Made by a program: the position numbers and the translations under genes
The notes under the pieces: model-generated
What the model was told of the DNA's origin: nothing
The model's input: the letters and a program-made list of their open reading frames with translations, nothing else
Databases searched by the model: none
Assembly: GCF_000364165.2 (NCBI RefSeq)
Contig: NZ_CP097810.1
Coordinates: 1,364,001 to 1,428,000, forward strand
Direction of reading: 5' to 3'
Origin: Clostridium sp. MD294
GTDB taxonomy: Bacteria > Bacillota > Clostridia > Lachnospirales > Anaerotignaceae
Length of the DNA stretch: 64,000 nucleotides
Part shown: one piece after another, positions 55,970 through 64,000 of the stretch
How the letters are laid out: every line of letters begins with the position of its first letter
Numbering within the stretch: position 1 is the stretch's first letter

Positions 55970-57022
55970 ATGAGTAAAGGTATATATGTAGTAGTTGAAC
56001 AAAGAAGCGGTAAAGTACAAAACGTTGGACTTGAGCTGATTGGTGAGGCTACAAGATTAAAAGAAGATTTAAAAGATGACGTAGTTGCTGTATTACTTGG
56101 CGATGGCGTAGAAGGCGAAGTTGATAAATTATTCCACTATGGTGCAGATAAAGTTGTGTTAATTCAACACCCATATTTGAAAGAATATGTTACAGAACCA
56201 TATACAAAAGCATTAACACAAGTTGTAAAAGAATATGACCCAGAAATTATGCTTTTTGGTGCTTCTTCTATAGGTCGTGACGTTGCTCCTAGATTAGCAA
56301 GCCGTGTAAAAACAGGTCTTGTTGCTGACTGTACAGGTTTAAGAATGGCTAAAACTGAAGAAGAAATTGCTAAAGAAGAGTCTATGGGTTGTACAGATGG
56401 TACAAGAGCATTGCTCATGACACGTCCTGCATTTGGCGGTAACTTGATGGCAACATTGATGTGCCCAAGAACAAAACCACAAATGGCTACTGTACGTCCT
56501 GGCGTTATGAAAAGAATAGCAAAAGATGAAAGTAGAAAAGGCGAAGTAATTAAATTAGATGTTGCATTTACAGATGCTGACATGAATGTTGAAATCATGG
56601 AAGTTGTAAAAGCAGAAAAGAAATCTATCGACTTAACAGAAGCAAAATTGATTGTATCTGGTGGTCGTGGTATTGGCGGTCCAGAAGGCTTCAATTTAGT
56701 AAGAGATGTAGCAGATGCACTTGGTGCAGAAGTTGGCTCTTCTAGAGCTTGTGTTGACGCTGGTTGGATTGAAAAAGACCGTCAAGTTGGTCAAACAGGT
56801 AAAACAGTTAGACCTGACTTGTATCTTGCTTGTGGTATTTCTGGAGCAATTCAGCACGTTGCTGGTATGGAAGGTTCTGAACTTGTTATCTCCATTAACA
56901 AGAATGACACAGCAGCAATATTTGATGTTTCCGATTTAGGTATTGTTGGTGACGTAAAAGTTATTCTTCCTAAATTAGCTGAAGCTATCAGAAAAGCAAA
57001 AGCTGAAAAAGCTGCTCAGTAA
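55970..57022 (+). CDS. etfA: Electron transfer flavoprotein alpha subunit
   Basis: A 350-aa EtfA. The C-terminal FAD-binding domain has VSGGRGIGGPEGFNLVRDVADALGAE-type sequence (~223-248), SSRACVDAGWI, GQTGKTVRPDLYLACGISGAIQH. No N-terminal ferredoxin extension. Partner of EtfB; last gene of the operon, followed by a GC-rich terminator. Confidence 0.94.
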   Translation: MSKGIYVVVEQRSGKVQNVGLELIGEATRLKEDLKDDVVAVLLGDGVEGEVDKLFHYGADKVVLIQHPYLKEYVTEPYTKALTQVVKEYDPEIMLFGASSIGRDVAPRLASRVKTGLVADCTGLRMAKTEEEIAKEESMGCTDGTRALLMTRPAFGGNLMATLMCPRTKPQMATVRPGVMKRIAKDESRKGEVIKLDVAFTDADMNVEIMEVVKAEKKSIDLTEAKLIVSGGRGIGGPEGFNLVRDVADALGAEVGSSRACVDAGWIEKDRQVGQTGKTVRPDLYLACGISGAIQHVAGMEGSELVISINKNDTAAIFDVSDLGIVGDVKVILPKLAEAIRKAKAEKAAQ

Positions 57023-57080
57023 TCTGATACTGATAAATATATAAAAAATAGAAATTGTGTCCACGCGGTGTAACAAATAT

Positions 57081-57112
57081 ACCCCCTTGCAGTAATTGCA
57101 AGGGGGTTTTAT
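57081..57112. terminator. Terminator of acrC-etfBA
   Basis: ACCCCCTTGCA pairs perfectly with TGCAAGGGGGT (11 bp, 5-nt loop), then TTTTATAATT. Unusually GC-rich for this genome. Confidence 0.93.
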
Positions 57113-57131
57113 AATTGATGTAATAAAAAAG

Positions 57132-57752
57132 TTAATTATTTTGATATAAAGAGATAAAGTGTTTTATCATTTCTACAGTGTTGTCTATGCCTAATTTGCC
57201 ACTGTCAAGTGTGATGTCATAATGGTCTACAGCACCCCATTTTTTGTCAGAATAGAAATTGTAATAACTAGCACGTTGCTTATCATTTTTTTGTACAGTT
57301 TCCTCAGCTTTTTCTGAAGAAATACCATATTCATTTATGGCACGTTCTACTCTATGTTGTAGGTCAGCATGAATAAATACATTAATGCAATTTACATTGT
57401 AATCAGCTAAGGCATAATCAGCACAACGACCCACAATGACACAAGAACCCTTGTCAGCGATGCTGCGAATGGCATCAAATTGAGCTAAAAAAAGCTTGTG
57501 ATTAAGTGGTAAATGATTATTGACATAGTTAGTTCCGTAAGTACCAGCAACAAGAGAATATAAAAAACTGCCTGTAGGTTTTTCGTCCATAGTTTTGAAT
57601 ATTTCTTCTGAAAAACCGCTTTCTTTTGCTGCAATAGTTAATAATTCTTTGTCATAACAAGGTATGTTTAAATCTTTGGCAATTTTTTGTCCTATTATTC
57701 TTCCGCCACTTCCGTATTGTCTTCCTATAGTAATAATAAATTTTTTATCCAT
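57132..57752 (-). CDS. Cytidylate kinase-like family protein
   Basis: A 206-aa P-loop protein of the cytidylate kinase-like family (PF13189 type). ITIGRQYGSGGRIIGQKIAKDL is the nucleotide-binding start, CVIVGRCADYAL the central motif and RASYYNFYSDKKWG the C-terminal signature. These proteins are common in anaerobes; the substrate is unknown. ATG with AAAGGAG-like site upstream. Convergent with etfA. Confidence 0.85.
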   Translation of the reverse strand: MDKKFIITIGRQYGSGGRIIGQKIAKDLNIPCYDKELLTIAAKESGFSEEIFKTMDEKPTGSFLYSLVAGTYGTNYVNNHLPLNHKLFLAQFDAIRSIADKGSCVIVGRCADYALADYNVNCINVFIHADLQHRVERAINEYGISSEKAEETVQKNDKQRASYYNFYSDKKWGAVDHYDITLDSGKLGIDNTVEMIKHFISLYQNN

Positions 57753-57923
57753 ATATGTTCACTCCTTTATTGGGGAAAGATTTATCAAAAATGCACAATG
57801 ATATTTGATATATATAGTATAACATATTTTTCGTATTTTTGTAAAAAATTTTTTGATTTTATTAGCAAGTTTTGTATGCTTGTGGTATGATAAAGTGAAA
57901 TGGAAAAGAAGGGAGAAATCATA

Positions 57924-58793
57924 ATGAAATTAGGAAGAAATGACCCATGCTGGTGTGGAAGTCATAAAAAATATAAATCTTGTCATTTGGCATTTGATGA
58001 AAAATTAGAGGCGATGAAAAAAGAAGGTATATTAGTACCACCACATAAAATTATAAAAACAGCTGAACAAATAGAAGGAATAAGAGAAAGTGGAAAATTA
58101 AATACAAAAGTATTAGATTTGGTAGAGCAGCATATTAAAGAAGGTATGACAACGGAAGAAATCAATACATTGGTGCATGAATATACTGTAAAAAATGGAG
58201 GAATACCTGCACCACTAAATTATAAAGGATTTCCAAAGAGCGTATGTACATCTGTGAATAATGAGGTGTGTCATGGTATTCCAGATAAAAATAGAATATT
58301 AAAAAATGGTGATATTGTTAACGTAGATGTAACAACAATATTAAACGGATATTATGCAGATGCTTCAAGAATGTTTTGTATAGGAGAAGTGTCTGAGGAA
58401 GCGAAAAGATTAGTAGAAGTCACAAAACAATGTTTAGATGCAGGGTTGGAAGCAGTAAAAGCATGGGGATATTTGGGAGATGTAGGATATGCAGTAAATA
58501 ACATTGCCAAAAAGAATGGCTATGCAGTAGTAGAAGAAATTGGAGGGCATGGAGTAGGATTAGGATTTCATGAAGAACCATATGTATGCCATGTAGGGAG
58601 AAAAAATACAGGAATGGTGTTAGTGCCAGGAATGGTATTCACAATAGAACCTATGATAAATGCAGGAAAAAGAGAAGTGTATCAAGATGCAGATAATGGT
58701 TGGACAATATATACACAAGATGGTACATTGTCAGCACAGTGGGAATATACTGTTGCAATTACAGAAGATGGTGTTGAAATATTGACAAAATAA
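57924..58793 (+). CDS. map: Methionine aminopeptidase with SEC-C zinc motif
   Basis: A 289-aa type I methionine aminopeptidase. The N terminus NDPCWCGSHKKYKSCH is a SEC-C zinc motif that may dock to the ribosome. The peptidase has metal ligands in VNVDVTTILNGYYADASRMF (DxxD pattern), GGHGVGLGFHEEPYV, FTIEPMIN and the final QWEYTVAITEDG. ATG 57924 follows GGGAG; a start at 57900 lies before it. A single-gene unit between the two acrylate operons. Confidence 0.93.
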   Translation: MKLGRNDPCWCGSHKKYKSCHLAFDEKLEAMKKEGILVPPHKIIKTAEQIEGIRESGKLNTKVLDLVEQHIKEGMTTEEINTLVHEYTVKNGGIPAPLNYKGFPKSVCTSVNNEVCHGIPDKNRILKNGDIVNVDVTTILNGYYADASRMFCIGEVSEEAKRLVEVTKQCLDAGLEAVKAWGYLGDVGYAVNNIAKKNGYAVVEEIGGHGVGLGFHEEPYVCHVGRKNTGMVLVPGMVFTIEPMINAGKREVYQDADNGWTIYTQDGTLSAQWEYTVAITEDGVEILTK

Positions 58794-58817
58794 AATGAAT
58801 TAATAGAAAAAGTAATA

Positions 58818-58854
58818 AAGGGCAAAGTCATAATATTGATTTTGTCTTTTTGTA
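58818..58854 (+). terminator. Terminator after map
   Basis: GGCAAAGTC pairs with GATTTTGTC (two G-U), followed by TTTTTG. Confidence 0.65.
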
Positions 58855-59153
58855 TTATTGAAAATTTATTAACAAAGGGAGTGAAAAAATGTTTTGTGGA
58901 AGTAAAAAAAGATATTTGTTAAAATAGAAAACAAAACAAGCAATTTCAAAAAAAAGGAAACTACATAATGGCTAAAAAAAACGCATAATTTTTTTTATAA
59001 AAATACAATATGAACAAATAATAAATAAAATAGCAAAAAAAGGAAGTTATATTTTTAAAAGAAATTAAGTATAAAAAACAATGTAGAGTAGTATAATATG
59101 ATTTGAACTAGAAAAGAATTAATAAAAATAAAATAAATTTTTAACAATATTAG
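58855..59153. other. Intergenic stretch with two mini reading frames
   Basis: A-rich. At 58889-58927 a 12-codon frame (MFCGSKKRYLLK) follows AAAGGGAGTG; near 58968 a 6-codon frame MAKKNA follows AAAAAGGAAA. Neither can be called a gene. The first resembles the SEC-C motif of the map protein. Confidence 0.3.
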
Positions 59154-59182
59154 TTGCAATCAATAAATAAAGATGGTATAAT
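59154..59182 (+). promoter_or_regulatory. Promoter of lcdCAB-pct operon
   Basis: TTGCAA, 17-bp spacer, TATAAT with TGG ahead of it (extended -10). About 190 bp before lcdC. Confidence 0.78.
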
Positions 59183-59185
59183 AGA

Positions 59186-59362
59186 CAAAAATGATAAAAG
59201 AAATACAAATTGTGATTTTATCATTGACTATTTTGTAGTGCTTATATTGAAAAATATAAGTATTTTCTATTGCATTTTGCTAAAATATAATAAAACAATT
59301 CTTACAAAAGCAAAAAAACAGATAAGTAATAAAAACTGAAAACACAACAGTTTTTAAGGAGG
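59186..59362 (+). promoter_or_regulatory. Structured leader of the lcd operon
   Basis: Hairpins in order: ATGATAAAA/TTTTATCAT, CTTATATT-GAAA-AATATAAG, and AAAAACTG/CAGTTTTT (59331-59355), the last ending directly against AAGGAGG (59356-59362). The last could act as a terminator or block the ribosome binding site. No known class recognised. Confidence 0.5.
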
Positions 59363-59369
59363 TTATTTC

Positions 59370-60155
59370 ATGTATACAATGGGAGTTGATGTTGGTTCTG
59401 CCTCTTCAAAAGTTGTTATATTGGAAGATGGAGAACGCATTGTTGCCGCAGAAGTAGTTCAAGTAGGAACAGGCTCTTCTGGCCCACAAAGAGCTTTGGA
59501 ACAAGCTTATGAAAAAAGTGGCTTGACAAGAGCAGATATTACAAAATTAGTAGCAACAGGCTATGGACGTTTTGCATTTGAAGATGCTGATAAACAAATT
59601 AGTGAAATCAGTTGCCATGCAAAAGGAATATTTCATTTGGTACCTACTGCACGCACCATTATTGACATTGGCGGACAAGATGCCAAAGCAATTCGCTTAG
59701 ATAATAGGGGTGGTGTAAAGCAGTTTTTTATGAATGATAAATGTGCAGCAGGCACAGGCAGATTTCTTGACGTTATGGCAAGAGTTCTGGAAACAACAAT
59801 AGACGATATGGCTGAATGTGATGCAAAAGCAGAGCAAGCAGCTTCTATCAGTAGCACCTGCACAGTATTTGCAGAATCTGAGGTAATTTCTCAGTTATCA
59901 AAAGGCGTTGATAAAAATAGTATTATTAAAGGTGTGCATCAATCTGTAGCAAGTAAGGCGTGTGGTCTTGCATACAGAGGAGGATTAGAAGATGCAGTAG
60001 TAATGACTGGCGGTGTTGCCAAAAACGCTGGTGTAGTACGTGCAGTTGCGAGAGAATTAAAAAAAGAAGTTATTGTGGCACCAAATCCACAAACAACGGG
60101 AGCTCTCGGTGCGGCATTGTTCGCATACGAAGAAGCAAAAAAGCAAAAAAATTAA
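59370..60155 (+). CDS. lcdC: 2-hydroxyacyl-CoA dehydratase activator (archerase)
   Basis: A 261-aa ATPase of the BadF/BadG/HgdC family. A homodimer holds one [4Fe-4S] cluster and injects an electron into the dehydratase at the cost of ATP. GVDVGSASSKVVIL is the phosphate loop; cluster ligands are expected at Cys125 (NDKCAAGTGRF) and Cys164 (SSTCTVFAESE); DIGGQDAK and MTGGVAKNAGV are further ATP motifs. AAGGAGG before ATG. lcdA starts 16 nt later. Confidence 0.95.
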   Translation: MYTMGVDVGSASSKVVILEDGERIVAAEVVQVGTGSSGPQRALEQAYEKSGLTRADITKLVATGYGRFAFEDADKQISEISCHAKGIFHLVPTARTIIDIGGQDAKAIRLDNRGGVKQFFMNDKCAAGTGRFLDVMARVLETTIDDMAECDAKAEQAASISSTCTVFAESEVISQLSKGVDKNSIIKGVHQSVASKACGLAYRGGLEDAVVMTGGVAKNAGVVRAVARELKKEVIVAPNPQTTGALGAALFAYEEAKKQKN

Positions 60156-60171
60156 AGAAAGAGGGATTAGA

Positions 60172-61443
60172 ATGAGTATAACAACAGAAGGCATGAAAGC
60201 AAAAGAATTGTTGGCATACTATCAGGCAAAAGCTGATCAGGATGCAAGAGATGCAAAAGCAAGGGGCGACTTAGTTTGTTGGTCTGCTTCTGTAGCTCCA
60301 CCAGAATTCTGTGTAACAATGGGTATTGCTATGATTTATCCTGAAACACACGCAGCTGGTATCGGTGCAAAAAAAGGTGCATTGGATATGTTAGAAGTTG
60401 CAGATAGAAAAGGTTACTCTATAGACTGCTGTTCTTATGGTCGTGTAAATATGGGCTATATGGAACTGTTGAAAGAACAAGCAATGACAGGCAAAACACC
60501 TGAGGTACTCGCTAATTCTCCAGCAGCAAAAGTGCCACTGCCTGACTTAGTAATCACATGTAATAATATCTGTAATACACTTTTGAAATGGTATGAAAAC
60601 CTTGCAGTAGAATTAGATATTCCATGTATTGTAATCGACGTACCATTTAACCATACAATGCCAATTCCAGAATATGCAAAAGCATATATTGCTGACCAGT
60701 TTAGAAATGCAATTTCTCAGTTGGAAGTAATTTGTGGTAGACCATTTGATTACAAAAAATTCCAAGAAGTAAAAGACCAAACACAACGTTCTGTATATCA
60801 ATGGAACAGAATTGCGAAAATGTCTTCTTATAAACCATCTCCATTGAACTGCTTTGACTTGTTCAACTACATGGCATTGATTGTTGCTTGTAGAAGTTTG
60901 GATTATGCTGAAATCACATTTAAGAAATTTGCTGATGAATTAGAAGCAAATCTTGCAGCTGGCATTTACGCATTTAAAGGTGCAGAAAAAACACGTGTAA
61001 CATGGGAAGGTATTGCTGTATGGCCATATTTGGGACACACATTCAAATCATTGAAATCCCTTGGCAGCATTATGACAGGTTCTGCATATCCAGGACTTTG
61101 GGATTTGCATTATGATGCACATGATGATTCTCTTCATTCTATGGCAGAAGCATATACAAGAATTTATATCAATACTTGCCTTGAAAACAAAGTTAATGTT
61201 CTGCTTAATATCGTAAATGGCGGAAAATGTGATGGTATTGTTTACCACTTAAATAGAAGCTGTAAATTAATGAGCTTTTTGAATGTAGAAACAGCAGAGA
61301 TTATTAAAGAGAGAACAGGTCTGCCATATGTAAGCTTTGACGGCGACCAGACAGACCCTCGTAACTTTGCACCAGCACAGTTCGATACACGTGTTCAAGC
61401 TCTGGCTGAAATGATGGAAGCTAATTTAGCAGCAGCAGAATAA
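60172..61443 (+). CDS. lcdA: Lactoyl-CoA dehydratase alpha subunit
   Basis: A 423-aa 2-hydroxyacyl-CoA dehydratase alpha subunit (HGD-D family), which with LcdB removes water from (R)-lactoyl-CoA to give acryloyl-CoA. CCSYGRVNMGYMELL, DLVITCNNICNTLLKWYENLA-type and CIVIDVPFN segments carry conserved Cys for the [4Fe-4S] cluster; SFDGDQTDPRNFAPAQF ends the protein. Assigned to lactoyl-CoA rather than 2-hydroxyglutaryl or phenyllactyl substrates because pct and acrC are close by. ATG 60172 follows AGAGGGA; longer frames overlap lcdC. Confidence 0.9.
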   Translation: MSITTEGMKAKELLAYYQAKADQDARDAKARGDLVCWSASVAPPEFCVTMGIAMIYPETHAAGIGAKKGALDMLEVADRKGYSIDCCSYGRVNMGYMELLKEQAMTGKTPEVLANSPAAKVPLPDLVITCNNICNTLLKWYENLAVELDIPCIVIDVPFNHTMPIPEYAKAYIADQFRNAISQLEVICGRPFDYKKFQEVKDQTQRSVYQWNRIAKMSSYKPSPLNCFDLFNYMALIVACRSLDYAEITFKKFADELEANLAAGIYAFKGAEKTRVTWEGIAVWPYLGHTFKSLKSLGSIMTGSAYPGLWDLHYDAHDDSLHSMAEAYTRIYINTCLENKVNVLLNIVNGGKCDGIVYHLNRSCKLMSFLNVETAEIIKERTGLPYVSFDGDQTDPRNFAPAQFDTRVQALAEMMEANLAAAE

Positions 61444-61457
61444 GGGGGAGAAGAATA

Positions 61458-62579
61458 ATGAGTAAAGTAGAAGCTATATTAAAACAATTAGCAGACGTTG
61501 CAGCAAATCCAAAAAAAGCAATGGACGACTATAAAGCAGAAACAGGAAAAGGTGCGATTGGTATTATGCCATTGTATGCACCAGAAGAATTAGTTCATGC
61601 AACAGGATACCTTCCAATGGGTATTTGGGGCGGACAAAAACAAATAGCAAAAGCACGTACATATTTGCCACCATTTGCTTGTTCCATTATGCAACAAATT
61701 ATGGAATTACAATGTGAAGGTGCATATGATGATTTAGCAGCAGTATTAATTTCTGTACCATGTGATACATTAAAATGCTTAAGCCAGAAATGGAAAGGCA
61801 CATCACCAACAATCGTATTCACACACCCACAGAATAGACCTCTTGAAGCTGCAAATAAATTCTTGGTAGAAGAATACAAATTAATCAAAACAAAATTAGA
61901 AAAAATTGTTGGTGAAACAATTACAAACTCTGCTATCGAAGCATCTATTAAAGTTTATAATGAAAATAGAGCAGTTATGAGAGAATTTGTAAAAGTAGCA
62001 GCAGATTACCCACAAGTAATTGACCCAGTTGCACGTCATGCTGTATTCAAATCCAGAATGTTTATGGAAAAATCCAAACATACAGCATTAGTAAGAGAAT
62101 TGATTGATGAAATCAAAGCATCTGAAGTAAAACCTTGGGACGGCAAAAAAGTTATTCTTACAGGTATTATGGCAGAACCAAATGAATTACTTGATATATT
62201 CAAAGAATTTGGTGTTGCAGTAGTAGCTGATGACTTGGCACAAGAGTCCAGACAAATTCGTACAGATGTTATTGATGGAGAAGAAGGTCCTCTTTATAGA
62301 TTGGCAAAACAATGGCAGCAATTTTATGGCTGTTCAGTAGCAACAGATACAAAGAAAATCCGTGGCAAAATGCTTATGGATATGGTTGCTCAAACAGGAG
62401 CAGATGCAGTTATCGTTTGCATGATGAAATTCTGTGACCCAGAAGAATGGGATTACCCAGTATACTACAGACAATTTGAAGAAAAAGGCATTAAGAGCCT
62501 CATGATTGAAGTTGACCAAGAAGCGACTGCATTTGAACAAGTTAGAACAAGAGTACAGAGCTTTGTAGAAAATATGTAA
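61458..62579 (+). CDS. lcdB: Lactoyl-CoA dehydratase beta subunit
   Basis: A 373-aa HGD-D family beta subunit. APEELVHATGYLPMGIWGGQ, CSIMQQIMELQCEG, VPCDTLKCLSQKWKG and CMMKFCDPEEWDYPVYY contain the cysteines for the second [4Fe-4S] cluster. It forms the heterodimeric component D with LcdA. GGGGGAG upstream of ATG, 14 nt after lcdA. Confidence 0.92.
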   Translation: MSKVEAILKQLADVAANPKKAMDDYKAETGKGAIGIMPLYAPEELVHATGYLPMGIWGGQKQIAKARTYLPPFACSIMQQIMELQCEGAYDDLAAVLISVPCDTLKCLSQKWKGTSPTIVFTHPQNRPLEAANKFLVEEYKLIKTKLEKIVGETITNSAIEASIKVYNENRAVMREFVKVAADYPQVIDPVARHAVFKSRMFMEKSKHTALVRELIDEIKASEVKPWDGKKVILTGIMAEPNELLDIFKEFGVAVVADDLAQESRQIRTDVIDGEEGPLYRLAKQWQQFYGCSVATDTKKIRGKMLMDMVAQTGADAVIVCMMKFCDPEEWDYPVYYRQFEEKGIKSLMIEVDQEATAFEQVRTRVQSFVENM

Positions 62580-62590
62580 TATTTTATATA

Positions 62591-62620
62591 GGGGACAGCT
62601 CTTGGAGTTGTCCCTTTACT
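62591..62620 (+). terminator. Partial terminator between lcdB and pct
   Basis: GGGACAGCTC pairs with GAGTTGTCCC (one G-U, 3-nt loop) followed by TTTACTATT. The weak T-run suggests attenuation or mRNA processing rather than a full stop. Confidence 0.55.
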
Positions 62621-62649
62621 ATTAAAAAATATAGGAGGCTTTTTGTATT

Positions 62650-64000
62650 ATGAGAAAAGTGAAAATTATCACAGCAGCAGAAGCAGCAAATTTAATTGAA
62701 GATGGCGATACATTAACCACTAGTGGTTTTGTCGGCAGTTCTATACCAGAAGCATTAAATAAAGCAGTAGAAAAGAGATTTCTTGAAACAGGACACCCAA
62801 GTAATATTACATATATTTATGCAGGTTCTCAAGGAAATAGAGATGGCTGTGGCGGTGAACGTTATGCTCATAAAGGTCTTTTAAAAAGATTTATCGCTGG
62901 ACATTGGGCAACAGTTCCTGCACTTGGAAAAATGGCTTTAAATAATGAAATGGAAGCATATAATGTTTCTCAAGGTGCATTAGTGCAATTATTTAGAGAA
63001 ATTGCTGGACATAGACCTGGTATATTAACAAAAATTGGTATGGGAACATTTATCGACCCAAGAAATGGTGGCGGTAAAGTAAATGATATTACAAAAGAAG
63101 ATATTGTAAAATTAGTAAATTTTGAAGGAGAAGATTATCTTTTCTATCCATCATTCCCAATCAATGTAGCATTTATTAGAGGTACTTATGCTGATGAAAA
63201 TGGAAATATTACATTAGAAAAAGAAGTTGCTCCATTGGAAGCTACTTCTGTTGCACAAGCTACAAAAAATTCCGAAGGAAAAGGTATTGTAGTTGTTCAA
63301 GTAGAAAGAGTAGTAAAATCCGGAACATTAGACCCACGTAATGTAAGAATACCTGGAATTTATGTTGACTATGTAGTAGTAGCAGACCCAGCAGACCATG
63401 AACAATCTATTGGTTGTGAATATGACCCAACTCTTTCTGGCGAAAAGAAAGCACCAGATGTTGCACCTGCTCCATTGCCATTAAGTGCAAAGAAAATTAT
63501 AGGTAGACGTGGTGTATTAGAATTAGAAAAAGATGTTGTTGTAAACTTAGGTGTAGGTGCTCCTGAATATGTAGCATCTGTAGCAAGTGAAGAAGGTATA
63601 GGCGACTATATGACATTGACAGCAGAAAGTGGTGCTATTGGTGGTGTTCCTCAAGGTGGTCCACAATTTGGTTCTACAAGAAATGCAGACGCATTGATTG
63701 AACATGCTTATCAATTTGACTTCTATGATGGTGGTGGACTTGACTGTGCATATTTAGGATTGGCTGAATGTGATGAAAAAGGAAATATTAACGTTTCTAG
63801 ATTTGGCCCTAAAATTGCAGGTTGTGGTGGTTTCATCAATATTACTCAAAATTCACCAAAAGTATTCTTCTGTGGAACATTTACAGCAGGTGGATTAAAA
63901 GTAAAAGTAGTAGATGGCAAAGTTGTTATTGAACAAGAAGGAAAACAGAAAAAATTCATTAAACAAGTTGGTCAAGTAACATTTAATGGCGATATTGCAT
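62650..64000 (+). CDS. pct: Propionate CoA-transferase (truncated by window edge)
   Basis: The first 450 residues of a family I CoA-transferase; about 75 residues are missing at the right edge. It moves CoA from propionyl-CoA or acetyl-CoA to lactate, closing the acrylate cycle. TTSGFVGSSIPEAL, GSQGNRDGCGG, GTFIDPRNGGGKVND and the catalytic ESGAIGG (Glu326) are visible. It closely resembles the C. propionicum enzyme from memory, with a two-residue insertion before the active site. AGGAGG precedes the ATG. Confidence 0.95.
   Translation, partial: MRKVKIITAAEAANLIEDGDTLTTSGFVGSSIPEALNKAVEKRFLETGHPSNITYIYAGSQGNRDGCGGERYAHKGLLKRFIAGHWATVPALGKMALNNEMEAYNVSQGALVQLFREIAGHRPGILTKIGMGTFIDPRNGGGKVNDITKEDIVKLVNFEGEDYLFYPSFPINVAFIRGTYADENGNITLEKEVAPLEATSVAQATKNSEGKGIVVVQVERVVKSGTLDPRNVRIPGIYVDYVVVADPADHEQSIGCEYDPTLSGEKKAPDVAPAPLPLSAKKIIGRRGVLELEKDVVVNLGVGAPEYVASVASEEGIGDYMTLTAESGAIGGVPQGGPQFGSTRNADALIEHAYQFDFYDGGGLDCAYLGLAECDEKGNINVSRFGPKIAGCGGFINITQNSPKVFFCGTFTAGGLKVKVVDGKVVIEQEGKQKKFIKQVGQVTFNGDIA

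Noticed and set aside
53935..57022. Reading acrC-etfBA as the butyryl-CoA dehydrogenase/Etf of a butyrate pathway
   Set aside because: No thiolase, crotonase or hydroxybutyryl-CoA dehydrogenase genes accompany it, while lcdCAB-pct are close; acrylate pathway preferred, though not proven.

Overview
The window is an AT-rich, densely packed chromosomal segment of a low-GC Gram-positive anaerobe. Strong purine-rich ribosome binding sites, common TTG/GTG starts, T-tailed hairpin terminators, and Firmicute markers (SCIFF peptide plus maturase, class III fructose-bisphosphatase, MutS2, RbgA, DUF4364, DUF4330 and TIGR04086 proteins) place it in the Clostridia, probably Lachnospirales. The right end carries an acryloyl-CoA reductase/Etf operon and a lactoyl-CoA dehydratase plus propionate CoA-transferase operon. 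That is the acrylate route from lactate or alanine to propionate, as in Clostridium (Anaerotignum) propionicum, so an Anaerotignum-like organism is the best guess. This is inference from gene content.

Layout. 0.1-6.4 kb: mazF-type toxin without a visible antitoxin, a LolA/GerS-like lipoprotein, a 518-aa unknown protein, an orphan CobD-like aminotransferase, a radical SAM protein (TIGR01212 type) and a DUF4364 regulator with a palindrome in its promoter. 6.5-17.2 kb: a co-directional envelope polysaccharide cluster (phosphodiester glycosidase, MurJ flippase, O-antigen-ligase-like protein, glycosyltransferase, two DUF4330 membrane proteins, a glycosyltransferase fused to CsaB pyruvyltransferase, TagA). 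It plausibly makes and exports a pyruvylated wall glycopolymer. 17.2-24.1 kb: YitT, AcpS, an ACT-domain protein and the hom-thrB-lysC threonine operon, with a small unknown gene bracketed by a 10-bp inverted repeat, then a nucleotidyltransferase.

24.4-36.5 kb: tmRNA and SmpB on the minus strand, then L19, signal peptidase I, RbgA, a membrane protein with a 14-residue repeat tail, Fbp, MutS2 and a two-component system whose regulator and kinase are separated by an opposed small membrane-protein gene. 36.5-49.6 kb: minus-strand Rrf2 regulator, YbaK-type deacylase and PHP phosphatase; then TIGR04086, the SCIFF peptide gene (46 aa) and its maturase, SecD, SecF, RecJ, Apt, a long nested hairpin, a CPBP protease, three tRNAs (Leu, Phe, Gly) and a secreted trypsin-like protease. 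49.7-53.2 kb: trigger factor, ClpP, ClpX.

53.2-64 kb: a 750-bp non-coding stretch with a good promoter and a foldable leader precedes acrC-etfB-etfA. After a cytidylate-kinase-like gene and SEC-C-tagged methionine aminopeptidase comes a second promoter and foldable leader, then lcdC-lcdA-lcdB-pct. pct runs off the right edge. These two operons use noticeably more C and G at third codon positions than the rest, consistent with very high expression of the main energy pathway. I found no CRISPR array, insertion sequence, prophage or rRNA. The most novel-looking material is regulatory: the two acrylate leaders, palindromes inside three promoters, and the 108-nt hairpin after apt.
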